Shown here: positions 9,333 through 17,840 of the stretch, piece by piece | How the letters are laid out: each line of letters opens with the position of its first letter | Position numbering within the stretch: the first letter of the stretch is position 1 | Origin: Bdellovibrio sp. UBA4095 | GTDB lineage: Bacteria > Bdellovibrionota > Bdellovibrionia > Bdellovibrionales > Bdellovibrionaceae | Direction: 5' to 3' | NCBI GenBank assembly: GCA_002381805.1 | Contig: DFXZ01000014.1 | Span: 210,943-274,942 of the forward strand | DNA: 64,000 bases | Notes under the pieces: generated by a model | What the model was told of the DNA's origin: nothing | Databases searched by the model: none | What the model saw: the letters and a program-made list of their open reading frames with translations, nothing else | Position numbers and translations under genes: made by a program

Positions 9333-11794
9333 GCGGCATCCTTTAGCTTAAGTGCCTCAACTCCAAAAGGCGCTGCCTCAGCTGCTGCAATAATGGCATC
9401 TCGCAATGACATCTCTTTGTCTTGAAATTGCTTTAGGTAGGCATTATCAGCGGCATCACTTGTCGAAATCCAATACTCCACAGGTGAGGGCATAATCCTC
9501 AATACTTGCCTTGCATCACCCTTCATCAAGAAGACCTCGCTGTATTGTCCCTTCTTACGCTCGAGTCCTTCAATCAACTTCACTTCTTGAGAATTTAGCC
9601 TCAATGTTTCACGCAACACCTTCGTATCACCTTGTTGTTGCAATATCAGCTTTGTAGCTGTGTTGTTCAGAATTGCAGAGCCAATATCGCTCTGAACAAT
9701 TTCTTCTACACCTTGAGTGATAAATGTGATTCCTGACCCAGTTTTACGAAGAGTGCGCGCTGCGTACTCCATAAACGTGCTTGCCGCCTTACTTTGTAGA
9801 AGCGACCACGCTTCATCCAGCAATACTCGTTTTGGAACAGCCTTATTCTTTTCGACCTGCTCCAGAATAAAACCTGTCAAAATCAATGTAACTACAGACT
9901 GTAAGTCTGGATATTGCGAAAGACCTTTTAGATCAAATGCAACAACCGGACTATCAGCATCAATTTGCCCCTGTCGATCGATAAGCTTTCCATAAGCTGT
10001 ATCCCCGATCCACGGATACAGGAGTTTTGCAACTCGCTTCAAGGAATCATCTTTAGATTTCTCGCAGTATTTAGCAAAATCAGAAATCTGAGGCGATCTA
10101 CCCGGAGATTTAATTCTCACTTCCTCAAAAACATTTGCTAATCCCTTTTCAATGAGAACTCGATCAAAGCGATTTAACTTCTCTCCCTCATCAACAATCA
10201 TCTGCTCAATGATATTCACAAGCGACTTAATTCTCTCACCAGAGATAAGCTGAGACGGATCTTGAAGCTGAAATGGATTTAAAGCATAGCTCTGACTTAA
10301 ATTGATTTCAAAGTACTGCCCTTCCATCAACTCAGTCAGCTTTCTGTAACTGCCACCAACATCAATGATAAAGAGTTTCACTCCGCGGCCTAGCTGCTGA
10401 AGCATAAAGAAGTTATTGGTAAAGCTCTTTCCAGTTCCACTTGAGCCTGTGACCAACGAGTTATAATTAGTGAGCGCAGAGTCATATGGATCAAGGCAAT
10501 ATAAAGAATTTGATCTTGTATGAGTCACAACCATTGGTCTTAAATCTCCGATATCACTTCCATATAGCGGAAGAAAATCAGCCAGATTGTTTGACTTCAT
10601 CTTTTTACCACGCACTAAAGACATAGGACTGCCGAGAAGTTCCTGACTAAAGATCTTCCATGCACCTACCGTTTCTTGAATAGCTTCAGCTCCACTTAGT
10701 TTTCTGAACCGAGACATCACTTCCTTAGAATGAAGGTTGAGTTTCCTTTTTCCTTCACTCGAGTTGTCTTCGCGAAGAATAACTAAGATCTCGGCCACAA
10801 AAACTCTTTGGCCGGTATCAATTATTTCACGAATTAGATCCGTTGTTTGAGCCAACCTTGACTCACCCTCCAGGTCACTTACACGTCCATTGTTATTACT
10901 AGTTAATGAATGTGCCATTCGCCTTTTCTGTTCTAGGGACTTCATCTCAGAAACTTGATCTGGAATATTGAAAGAAACGAGCAACTCGTATTTGAAACGA
11001 AACCCATTGAACAGGCTCATCATTCCGGCAAAAGTGAATTCCGGAAGAGTTTTTAATGAAATGACTCTCGTTAGTGTTCGATCAAGAACAAAGTCTTCTT
11101 GCTCTAGAATCAAATCACCAAATACTAATTGGCTTCTTGGAGACTCATTCTCGAGTGAATCCAAACGCGCTTTAATGCTTGGTGGAGAGGCTTCTCTCGA
11201 TCGCTTGGGATTAAGATGCTTATAAATAAGTTCAATCACTTCATCTTGCTTTAAAACTTTAGTAGCAAAGCCCGATGAAGCTAAAAGAGATCGGGCGTTC
11301 TCTATTGCCTGAAACAAGGACTGAAGTGCCGCAGAGAAATCATTGCCATAGGTTACAGAAAACTTCTGTGTCTTTTTCAATGACAATGATGATGGCTTTT
11401 CTGGGCCTTCCGTTTTCAGAAAGAAATAGACCTTTGGTCGATACACAGCTTCAGCCATGATTTGCTGATGCAGTCCTGCAACTCGTTCTCTATCCAACTC
11501 AGCTAAAAAGGGATTTGAAGAGTTGAAAATATCTGCGTGACCTTCCAACACTTTTCCAAACTCAGACTCCACCTTAACGCAAAACTGAGCCGTCACTTTT
11601 TCTGGCAAAGAATTAACGAATGTCCTGAGCATAGAAGTAATTTGATTAACTCCATTCGCATCAACACATTCTATATCACGCGGAACAATCTCAATACCCG
11701 ACGAAATACTTCCATCCCACAACAAGCAGTACGGACTTGGACCATCGGCAAATTCCCAATATGGTAGTGCCTCGCAAAGTGCAGAACTATTCAC
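9329..11794 (-). CDS. virB4: VirB4/TraC-like T4SS ATPase
   Basis: 821 residues. Walker A GSSGTGKS lies near residue 449, Walker B RVLLDEAWSLL near 655, followed by LRKTGSGITFITQGVEEI, all typical of VirB4/TraC ATPases that power pilus assembly and transport at the inner membrane. The GTG start at 11794 has GGGAGG upstream and overlaps the VirB3-like gene by 8 nt. The length is normal for the family. It is the largest gene of the transfer operon and a reliable T4SS marker. Confidence 0.95.
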   Translation of the reverse strand: MNSSALCEALPYWEFADGPSPYCLLWDGSISSGIEIVPRDIECVDANGVNQITSMLRTFVNSLPEKVTAQFCVKVESEFGKVLEGHADIFNSSNPFLAELDRERVAGLHQQIMAEAVYRPKVYFFLKTEGPEKPSSLSLKKTQKFSVTYGNDFSAALQSLFQAIENARSLLASSGFATKVLKQDEVIELIYKHLNPKRSREASPPSIKARLDSLENESPRSQLVFGDLILEQEDFVLDRTLTRVISLKTLPEFTFAGMMSLFNGFRFKYELLVSFNIPDQVSEMKSLEQKRRMAHSLTSNNNGRVSDLEGESRLAQTTDLIREIIDTGQRVFVAEILVILREDNSSEGKRKLNLHSKEVMSRFRKLSGAEAIQETVGAWKIFSQELLGSPMSLVRGKKMKSNNLADFLPLYGSDIGDLRPMVVTHTRSNSLYCLDPYDSALTNYNSLVTGSSGTGKSFTNNFFMLQQLGRGVKLFIIDVGGSYRKLTELMEGQYFEINLSQSYALNPFQLQDPSQLISGERIKSLVNIIEQMIVDEGEKLNRFDRVLIEKGLANVFEEVRIKSPGRSPQISDFAKYCEKSKDDSLKRVAKLLYPWIGDTAYGKLIDRQGQIDADSPVVAFDLKGLSQYPDLQSVVTLILTGFILEQVEKNKAVPKRVLLDEAWSLLQSKAASTFMEYAARTLRKTGSGITFITQGVEEIVQSDIGSAILNNTATKLILQQQGDTKVLRETLRLNSQEVKLIEGLERKKGQYSEVFLMKGDARQVLRIMPSPVEYWISTSDAADNAYLKQFQDKEMSLRDAIIAAAEAAPFGVEALKLKDAA

Positions 11795-12113
11795 TAATAC
11801 CTCCCGTAAATTTTTGATATGAACTATCAGACGTGTTGGCAGATCGAACTGCAGGTGAAATTAAATGTTCCAAGTAGTGCTGAATGTATCCATCTGGCTT
11901 TCCTCGTTTAAAAAAGAACAGCAGGCCTCCAAGTACTAAACTAGTTCCGAAAACCATGGGTATCTTCATCCAAGTGCTGCCAAATATCAGATTTTGGACG
12001 GATAGATTTAAGAGCAGGATTAAGACATCAGAAAGTTCAAAGCCCATGATCTTGCTTTTTGTTTCAAGCGTACGAGGCACGCTCGACGTCAGAAGTCCTT
12101 GATCGTTACTCAT
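11787..12113 (-). CDS. virB3: VirB3/TraL-like protein
   Basis: 108 residues. A conserved N-terminal VPRTLE...KIMGFELSD motif is followed by two adjacent membrane segments (about 28-68), as in VirB3/TraL, which acts with the ATPase encoded immediately downstream. It starts 3 nt or less after the pilin-like gene and overlaps the ATPase gene by 8 nt. Confidence 0.8.
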   Translation of the reverse strand: MSNDQGLLTSSVPRTLETKSKIMGFELSDVLILLLNLSVQNLIFGSTWMKIPMVFGTSLVLGGLLFFFKRGKPDGYIQHYLEHLISPAVRSANTSDSSYQKFTGGISE

Positions 12114-12115
12114 TC

Positions 12116-12421
12116 TTACCTGACCGTCTGCGAAATCATGTCCGCTATAGACTGCGCCCCAAAACCAATGGCAGTTCCGATGATTGCATAAATAATGTGC
12201 CTCTTAGCGTTTTCATGGCCAGTTATAAAGGACAGTCCCGCAACAGCAATTCCGATCACAGACAGAACTGGGAGAATGACCCTAGTAAGCTTATTCTGAA
12301 TTCCCATTAGAGAACTCTCTACGCTGGCCTGTGCAATGAACGGCACAGCTACTAATACGAATACAAACACGCCCATCATGATTAATGACCCATGTAGAGG
12401 AGACGTCTTATCCCGCAGCAT
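12116..12421 (-). CDS. virB2: VirB2/TrbC-like pilin
   Basis: 101 residues from the ATG at 12421, which follows GAGGATTTCT inside the end of the preceding gene; a longer frame to 12475 is less likely. The long leader is cleaved after a hydrophobic stretch ending FIAQA. Two further hydrophobic helices are separated by a short basic loop (GHENAKRH), as in T4SS major pilins. The N-terminal position in the operon and size fit. Confidence 0.75.
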   Translation of the reverse strand: MLRDKTSPLHGSLIMMGVFVFVLVAVPFIAQASVESSLMGIQNKLTRVILPVLSVIGIAVAGLSFITGHENAKRHIIYAIIGTAIGFGAQSIADMISQTVR

Positions 12422-12806
12422 AGAAATCCTCAGCCTGTTTCTCGTCCGGAAAGAGGCAAAGAAACACATCTTCACTAAGCAATTGGAATTTCACCTTGAT
12501 ATGAAGGCCAACAAAGTCGCCGCGACCGATTTTCTGCCAAGAGTTTTTCTTCTCATTATTTGGAGATTGAAATTCTTCAAGAGAAAGTAATGTGTAGTTG
12601 TTCGACTTTTCGTGCTCGGGGGTAAGAAAATATTGTTGGTACGGGAACATCCAAAGTTTTAAACGGAATGTCTTTGAGCCAGGCTTGAGATAAGCAACTC
12701 CGACTTGTTCATACTCGACTAGTTCATCATCAGTCCCCATCGTCCCCCTGCACAGTGCAAACTTATCCATTTTCTTAAGCGGGATCACATTATCATTTTC
12801 GTTCAT
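12408..12806 (-). CDS. Hypothetical protein of the transfer operon
   Basis: 132 residues with an excellent ribosome site (AAGGAGGT, 5 nt spacing). It is soluble, with no signal peptide or membrane segment. It has aromatic blocks such as LWMFPYQQYFLTPEHEKS and an acidic C-terminus. Family not recognised. It precedes and overlaps the pilin-like gene, so it belongs to the transfer operon. Confidence 0.8.
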   Translation of the reverse strand: MNENDNVIPLKKMDKFALCRGTMGTDDELVEYEQVGVAYLKPGSKTFRLKLWMFPYQQYFLTPEHEKSNNYTLLSLEEFQSPNNEKKNSWQKIGRGDFVGLHIKVKFQLLSEDVFLCLFPDEKQAEDFYAAG

Positions 12807-12827
12807 AAATTTACCTCCTTCTGGTTG

Positions 12828-13091
12828 TTAAGCAGCAATTCGATATTCAAAATCTTCATTATCTTCTCCAAGCTCATTCGCAGGATAAAAATTTCCCCAT
12901 CCACAAGTTGAACAAGAAATGAAACCATCTTGAAAATCGGTAGCACTTTTACATTTGGGACAATCTTCCAGTTCATCAATTTCATCGGTCCCGTTGTAGT
13001 GGCTCCGCTCAAAGCTTTTGCTCCAAAGAGGCTCTCTAAGCTTCTTGCGTTTTGTTTTACGCTCGCGGCGATCTTTAAGAGTTCTCGACAC
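12828..13091 (-). CDS. Small zinc-ribbon protein
   Basis: 87 residues. The basic N-terminus (RRERKTKRKKLREP) is followed by a zinc ribbon CPKC...CSTC (about residues 43-63). The GTG start shares one base with the stop of the upstream gene (TAGTG), with AAAGGA upstream. A DNA- or RNA-binding role in the element is possible; no specific family is recognised. Confidence 0.75.
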   Translation of the reverse strand: MSRTLKDRRERKTKRKKLREPLWSKSFERSHYNGTDEIDELEDCPKCKSATDFQDGFISCSTCGWGNFYPANELGEDNEDFEYRIAA

Positions 13092-13288
13092 TACTGAATC
13101 CTTTTAAAGCCGACGTATTTACGTTCGACTTTTTTGCAATCTGTTCTGTTAGACTCTAGGTATTCCCACTCCTCGATAGTCATGGGTGCTTGTGTGAACA
13201 TTGATTTCCAAATTCGGGCAAAATTTAAAAATTTCTTCCCTGAGGATATCCCGCGATGTTTTTCCTGATTTGATGTTGTTTGATTCAT
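13091..13288 (-). CDS. First small gene of the transfer operon
   Basis: 65 residues, ATG at 13288 with GGAGG 5 nt upstream. It is basic and soluble, with no recognised domain. As the first gene downstream of the regulatory region shared with the YcaO operon, it marks the start of the leftward T4SS transcript. Real translation is supported by the strong ribosome site and tight coupling to the next gene. Confidence 0.7.
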   Translation of the reverse strand: MNQTTSNQEKHRGISSGKKFLNFARIWKSMFTQAPMTIEEWEYLESNRTDCKKVERKYVGFKRIQ

Positions 13289-13345
13289 GTGACCTCCTTT
13301 TGTTACTTTGAATGAAAGCCATAAGGCGTTCTGGAGATCGGTATG

Positions 13346-13360
13346 TGCAAAGCTGTGCCA
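13346..13360 (-). promoter_or_regulatory. Sigma-54-like element facing the transfer operon (spacing 1 nt short)
   Basis: On the minus strand, TGGCACAGCTTTGCA carries near-consensus -24 (TGGCAC) and -12 (TTGCA) boxes 58 nt before the first transfer gene. GG and GC are 9 rather than 10 nt apart, which usually weakens or abolishes sigma-54 use. It is suggestive only. Confidence 0.3.
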
Positions 13361-13515
13361 TGAAAATGCTGACTAACTTAAATAACGGTTAATATTTGGA
13401 TTTTTTAAAATGAAGTTGCTGACGCTTTGAAACAAAGTTTCAAGAAAATTGAACGCAGAAAAATTAACTCGGCGAAATTTCGCATGGTTAAATCTTTCAA
13501 ATAATTTGCTCTCAT

Positions 13516-13567
13516 TTCAAAAAAACTGAATTGAAGCTTTTTACATTAACTATTCAGTTTTTTTGAA
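13516..13567. repeat. 16-bp perfect inverted repeat
   Basis: TTCAAAAAAACTGAAT (13516-13531) and its exact complement (13552-13567) are separated by 20 nt, about 170 nt upstream of the sigma-54 promoter. It could be an activator (enhancer) site or a terminator-like barrier; the poly-T within the right arm leaves both open. Confidence 0.75.
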
Positions 13568-13736
13568 TATCTCGGTGCTTTTCAAAACCACCGAATCATC
13601 AAATACTTAGATAAGTCGTTCAAATTCTAGGCATGTAGAATTTCAAAAATTTTGAAGTAATTTTTACACTATCGTCTAATCTGACACTAAAAAAATCCGT
13701 CAGTAGGCCCACAGTCGAACTCAATACTATCCCGAA

Positions 13737-13753
13737 TTGGCCCTTGTTTTGCT
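13737..13753 (+). promoter_or_regulatory. Sigma-54 (RpoN) promoter of the YcaO operon
   Basis: TTGGCCCTTGTTTTGCT has GG (13739-13740) and GC (13751-13752) exactly 10 nt apart and matches YTGGCACG-N4-TTGCW at most positions. Transcription would start near 13764, about 29 nt before the YcaO start. The operon ends in a sigma-54 activator gene, which implies self-activation. Confidence 0.75.
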
Positions 13754-13792
13754 TTAAGTGGAAATTAAGTTTCCAACAAAGGATAATAGGCA

Positions 13793-14755
13793 GTGAATCT
13801 TGCGGCAGAAATCTTCGACAAAACAAGATCATTGGAATTGCAAAGCAAAGTCCCTCGCCTACTGCTATTTGAGAAAATAGGTAGACCGTCCGGCTATTCG
13901 CTTCCCGGATTTTCCGCAGTTAGCGCAACAATTCAAGTTAACAATATGAAGTCCACAGGATTTGGCGAAGGTTCCTACGAGATTGCTATGAGTAAAGCTA
14001 TCTCTGAAGCGCATGAGCGCCTTGTTCTGAAGCTTTATGCGAACAAATCTGGTGGACCAGAATCTTCTAATGGCTGGGCATGCCACATTAGCCCCGACAA
14101 GGCTGTAGAGTCAGCAATATTTGAGCTCATTGAACGTGACGTAGCACTATCAAATTGGGAATCTAACGGCCCGTTCTACGAGATACCTTTCGAGCTTTAT
14201 CCGTATCAAATACAAGTATGGTGCGATTCGAAACCATCAAGTCTCGAGTTTGGTAAACTGCGAATTCTTCTCAGCCAAAATAAAAATGGAGCTTGTATAT
14301 CTTCACTCCTTTTTAACGATCGTGGCAATTTCGTTGTTGGCCATGCTTCGGGTATGGATCTTCAGGCAGCTATGCTTTCTTCTATTTGTGAAGCTATGAG
14401 AGCAGCACATGCAGCCCTTAGACTCGAAAACTATAAGGAGGTTTTAGCGTTGCACAATACGCAAGCGCTGGCACCAGCATCCCCTGGCGCTCATTCCCTT
14501 GCTTATGCATACAACCACACAGTTCCTGAGTCCTTGAGATTTGTGACCGCCCCAAAAGAAACAATATTAGAGGCGTGGCAGGCTCACCTAACGAATTTCG
14601 TTTCGCATACTCGCAAAGAGTTATTCATCCAAATATTTGAAATAGGTAATTTATTTGTAGCCAGAGTTAAATCAAACCGATTCAGGCCCATTCACTGGGG
14701 AACAAAGCTAACCCCTGAAGACGCAATTAATAGAAACCCGCATTTCGTAGGATAG
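13793..14755 (+). CDS. YcaO-domain protein
   Basis: 320 residues, GTG start with AAAGGA/AGG upstream. YcaO enzymes use ATP to activate peptide-backbone amides and make azolines, amidines or thioamides in ribosomal peptides, or modify other proteins. The Mg-ATP-binding pairs are visible: TGFGEGSYEIAMSKAISEAH, with Glu72 and Glu75-Arg76, and AIFELIERD with Glu111 and Glu114. It is short for the family, ends in NPHFVG rather than a Pro-rich tail, and has no partner E1-like, TfuA or dehydrogenase gene nearby, so the reaction cannot be predicted. The next gene encodes a small secreted peptide 7 nt downstream, the natural candidate substrate. Confidence 0.8.
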   Translation: MNLAAEIFDKTRSLELQSKVPRLLLFEKIGRPSGYSLPGFSAVSATIQVNNMKSTGFGEGSYEIAMSKAISEAHERLVLKLYANKSGGPESSNGWACHISPDKAVESAIFELIERDVALSNWESNGPFYEIPFELYPYQIQVWCDSKPSSLEFGKLRILLSQNKNGACISSLLFNDRGNFVVGHASGMDLQAAMLSSICEAMRAAHAALRLENYKEVLALHNTQALAPASPGAHSLAYAYNHTVPESLRFVTAPKETILEAWQAHLTNFVSHTRKELFIQIFEIGNLFVARVKSNRFRPIHWGTKLTPEDAINRNPHFVG

Positions 14756-14762
14756 GAAAAAT

Positions 14763-15047
14763 ATGAAGAAAACCTTAATCAAATCTACTTTGTTCTCTTT
14801 GGCGTCACTACTTACTATCAACGCCCAAAGTGCTGAATTAAAGCATGAGCTGACTCTATTAGAAGAACTGCCGACAGAACAACGTTCAATTGTTCACCAA
14901 GCAGTAATCGAATTCTTAAAGAATCATCCCGAGCTAGCAGATAGTGTTAAAATTATCGCTGTCGACAAGAATGGAAATGTATATGTACTTGATGAAAACA
15001 AAATCACTTTGTCTGTTCTTGGCGAACCTAGTTGCGTTTCAATGTAA
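14763..15047 (+). CDS. Small secreted peptide, candidate YcaO substrate or signal
   Basis: 94 residues, ATG 7 nt after the YcaO stop. The N-terminal signal-peptide-like stretch ends ...INAQSA, followed by a helical acidic part (about 25-62), then a strand-like VDKNGNVYVLDENK and the C-terminus ITLSVLGEPSCVSM with a single Cys91 beside Ser90. This Cys/Ser/Thr-containing tail would be the expected site for a YcaO modification. The last 56 nt overlap the next gene in another frame. Coding and position are well supported; the precursor role is inference. Confidence 0.65.
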   Translation: MKKTLIKSTLFSLASLLTINAQSAELKHELTLLEELPTEQRSIVHQAVIEFLKNHPELADSVKIIAVDKNGNVYVLDENKITLSVLGEPSCVSM

Positions 15048-16470
15048 TCAATCTTTTGGCGAAGAAAAAATGGCTCACGAAATGAAGAGTGTAAATACCT
15101 ACATGGCGATTCCAGAGAAGATCGATCCAGCCCATATTATTTCGATGGCTGATCTGGAAATCTCTGTTGCACTTGCTTCAACTCTAGTTTCTTTTGATCA
15201 ACAACGACAGGTTACGGCTTCTCTAGCGCAAAAGTGGTCCATTCTCCCCCCGCGTAAAATACAATTTCAGTTGCGTGATAACTTAACGTGGTCAGACAGT
15301 ACTCCAATCACAGCCATGGACTTCAAAGTTTCTTTGGAGCGTGCTAAACGAGACTATCCGAACGATCTCAAAGCTTTATTCGACGTAGTAAAAGCAATTA
15401 AAGCTATCGACACAAAAATTCTAGAAATTGAAACAAAATCGGACGTTGAAAAAAGTGGGATTCTTCTCAAGCTCACAGAACCGATGTATGGACTGTTGGC
15501 TATTTCAGATGGGAAAGTAGTTTCGTCTAAAACTTCAGGTCCATACTTCATTAGATCAGTTAGTAAGACCGAGATGACTCTCGAGGCGAATACCAATTGG
15601 TTTAAATATAGAACTGATATGCCGCAGATTGTGAATGCACGAGCATTACCAATTGGAGTCGACATTGCACAACGATTTCAAAGTGACAACTGGGTGAATT
15701 TAATTTCGACAAGTTCTCTTTTAAAGAAGAATATAAAAGAAGAATTGGAATCTTCGGGAGTTAAGTTCTGGCAACGTTCGATGGACAAAGTTTTCTCGCT
15801 ATATCCAAGCGCTCGCTTCCTTGAAAACGGTGGATCTGATATAATCAAATACATTGGCTCTCAAATCCAAACTAATGAGCTCGTGAAGGGTTTAACAGGC
15901 CTACAAAGAGCTGATCAATTTTTTCCACGGGGTTACGAGTTGTGGTCGAGCTCTCCACCACAACCAGATAAAGATGTTAAGTTGCGCACTCCACGCAAGA
16001 TCGACGTCCTAATTCCTGAGACGGGCTACGCGACTCTGATTAAAGAGAATATCCAACGAGCCTTTGAGAATATTCAAGGAATTAAGGCTACTGTAAATAC
16101 AGTTAAACTTTCCGATTTAAATGAGAGCATGAAAAAGGGTGACTACGATATTCTTGCAACAGGTCTCGCTGTTGCTGATCCTAATTTTGAAGGAGCTATG
16201 TCTTTCTTTTTTGAGAGATCCCCGGCCTTCATTACTTCTAGTCGTGCACCATATAACTTCAGTGCACAGGTCAAGACTGCTCGCGAGCTTCCAACGAGTA
16301 AAGACCGTGCGAATGCAATGCGTGCAATCGTGATTAAGGCACAAGAATCTGGCCATGTGCTACCGCTTTTTCACTTTTCAAGCATGGCTATGTCTAAAGG
16401 AGGCGTGGACCTTTCGCAAATCCCAAATTCTGATGAAACAGTTCTATTTTGGAAAGTACGAATGAAATGA
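14992..16470 (+). CDS. Orphan oligopeptide-binding protein (SBP_bac_5/OppA-like)
   Basis: 492 residues from the ATG at 14992, giving a signal peptide (MKTKSLCLFLANLVAFQC); starts at 14944 or 15070 are alternatives and no start has a good ribosome site. It has the family-5 solute-binding layout: LASTLVSFDQQRQVTASLAQ, RDNLTWSDSTPITAMDF and a C-terminal DILATGLAVADPN. These periplasmic proteins bind oligopeptides. No permease or ATPase genes accompany it, so it probably senses rather than imports: the next two genes are a membrane kinase and its regulator. The 56-nt overlap with the peptide gene and the ATGA overlap with the kinase show one transcript. Confidence 0.82.
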   Translation: MKTKSLCLFLANLVAFQCNQSFGEEKMAHEMKSVNTYMAIPEKIDPAHIISMADLEISVALASTLVSFDQQRQVTASLAQKWSILPPRKIQFQLRDNLTWSDSTPITAMDFKVSLERAKRDYPNDLKALFDVVKAIKAIDTKILEIETKSDVEKSGILLKLTEPMYGLLAISDGKVVSSKTSGPYFIRSVSKTEMTLEANTNWFKYRTDMPQIVNARALPIGVDIAQRFQSDNWVNLISTSSLLKKNIKEELESSGVKFWQRSMDKVFSLYPSARFLENGGSDIIKYIGSQIQTNELVKGLTGLQRADQFFPRGYELWSSSPPQPDKDVKLRTPRKIDVLIPETGYATLIKENIQRAFENIQGIKATVNTVKLSDLNESMKKGDYDILATGLAVADPNFEGAMSFFFERSPAFITSSRAPYNFSAQVKTARELPTSKDRANAMRAIVIKAQESGHVLPLFHFSSMAMSKGGVDLSQIPNSDETVLFWKVRMK

Positions 16471-17840
16471 GTTCCGTCTCTCTTTTATCTCTTACCAGGA
16501 AAAACTCTCTCAAATGGACTGGAGTAGTTGCAATCTTGACTGTTCTATTTTGTTCAAGCTTGATTGTTTTTCTATTCTTAAAAGACTCAGAGAGAGAAAT
16601 CCTTGTCACAGGCAAAACAGCCATTGCATCTTTCAGAACCGACATCTTAGGTGGAAACATCCGAAGTGTGGAGCTCCAGTTAAATAGTGATCTTAAAAAG
16701 GCAGAACAAGACCTATTCGTTTTTCTAGATCAGGATAAGCGTCCATGGATTTCGAATCCAAATCTCACTTATTCCGGTAGTTGCTCAAAGCCCGGCATAA
16801 TCTGTCGAGACCTAGGCTCCGGTAGGCTCATCATAGATATACCGATATACTTCGACTCAGACGGACACAGTCTGTGGGGATTTCTGCACTTAGAAAAAGT
16901 TCCAAATATTCATTGGGAAATAATTTTGACCGTTTCTCTCACTTTTCTCTTTGGAATGCTTGGTTTAGCATTACTTCTACATACTCGCTTTATGCACTCG
17001 ATTAGTATTGTTAGCTCGACAATGCTAAGTTGGTCAGAGCAGCTCCAGAAGAATCCGAAAGACTCTCAACGCTTCGACTCTGTCCCGTTTGAAGAACTGG
17101 CCCCCATCGCTTACTCCCTACGTGGGTTAAATAAAGAAATCTCCAACTTAGAGGATTCGGCACAAAAGCGTGGTTCACTCAATACCCTTCGTTCAATTGG
17201 ACATGATATTTTGAATCCAGTGTCGAGAATGAAAAGGATTTTTGGGGTACTCAAAACTCAATCGAACACCAATGATGAGCCATTAATAAATAGCCTGGAA
17301 TCAAACCTAAAAAGATTGTCCGGATATGCTGAGCAAATTAAGTCACTCTACAAACGAGAGTCTGGAGAATTAGATCAAAATCCACTTACAACCGATCTTT
17401 CATTAGAAGTTAAAAGTCTGACTAATGACCTTATCGACGATAGCGATGCTATACAAAAGAATATCAAATTCGAACTTCTGCTAACGGAGCAATGTCTTGT
17501 CAGCGCACCTTCTTCAATTTTGAGTCGGATTGCTGAAAATATTATTGTTAATAGCATCCACGCTTCACCAAATAATTCAACAGTTCGTGTCACAACCGCT
17601 AGGGAAAATGGTTCAGTGACCTTAAAGGTAACTGATAGCGGTTCTGGGATCTCGGAGAGTATACGAGACAAGATTTTCGATGCGAATTTTACGACAAAAA
17701 CAAATAAAGGTACCGGCTTAGGACTCTTCGTTGTCAAACAACTGTGCGAAGAGATTGGAGGAACAATAAGTTGTTTCTCTGCTACAGGAAATGGCACCAC
17801 GTTCGAAATTTCATTCCCACAAGCAGGAATACAGTCATGA
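16467..17840 (+). CDS. Membrane sensor histidine kinase
   Basis: 457 residues from an ATG overlapping the previous stop (ATGA). Two transmembrane helices (about 16-38 and 150-172) flank a periplasmic sensor of roughly 110 residues with two Cys (SGSCSKPGIIC). The phospho-acceptor motif IGHDILNPVSR has His near 246. The ATPase domain has ENIIVNSIHASP, DSGSGI, FDANFTTK and GTGLGL. Its likely input is the peptide-binding protein encoded just upstream and its output the adjacent NtrC-type regulator. Confidence 0.9.
   Translation: MSSVSLLSLTRKNSLKWTGVVAILTVLFCSSLIVFLFLKDSEREILVTGKTAIASFRTDILGGNIRSVELQLNSDLKKAEQDLFVFLDQDKRPWISNPNLTYSGSCSKPGIICRDLGSGRLIIDIPIYFDSDGHSLWGFLHLEKVPNIHWEIILTVSLTFLFGMLGLALLLHTRFMHSISIVSSTMLSWSEQLQKNPKDSQRFDSVPFEELAPIAYSLRGLNKEISNLEDSAQKRGSLNTLRSIGHDILNPVSRMKRIFGVLKTQSNTNDEPLINSLESNLKRLSGYAEQIKSLYKRESGELDQNPLTTDLSLEVKSLTNDLIDDSDAIQKNIKFELLLTEQCLVSAPSSILSRIAENIIVNSIHASPNNSTVRVTTARENGSVTLKVTDSGSGISESIRDKIFDANFTTKTNKGTGLGLFVVKQLCEEIGGTISCFSATGNGTTFEISFPQAGIQS

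Larger units (their letters stand above)
13289..13792. promoter_or_regulatory. Divergent regulatory region between transfer operon and YcaO operon
   Basis: About 500 AT-rich nt without a gene. It contains TTGAAAC-N3-GTTTCAA (13427-13443), the 12-bp palindrome GCGAAATTTCGC (13472-13483), a 16-bp perfect inverted repeat (13516-13531 / 13552-13567), TTCAAAA-N-TTTTGAA (13642-13656) and a sigma-54 promoter (13737-13753). The recurring TTGAAA/TTTCAA boxes 80-330 nt upstream of that promoter are placed as enhancer sites for an NtrC-type activator would be. Which protein binds them is not known. Confidence 0.7.

Noticed and set aside
10968..11225. Plus-strand frames antisense to the VirB4-like gene
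   Set aside because: Complementary-strand shadows of a real gene; composition and lack of ribosome sites argue against coding.
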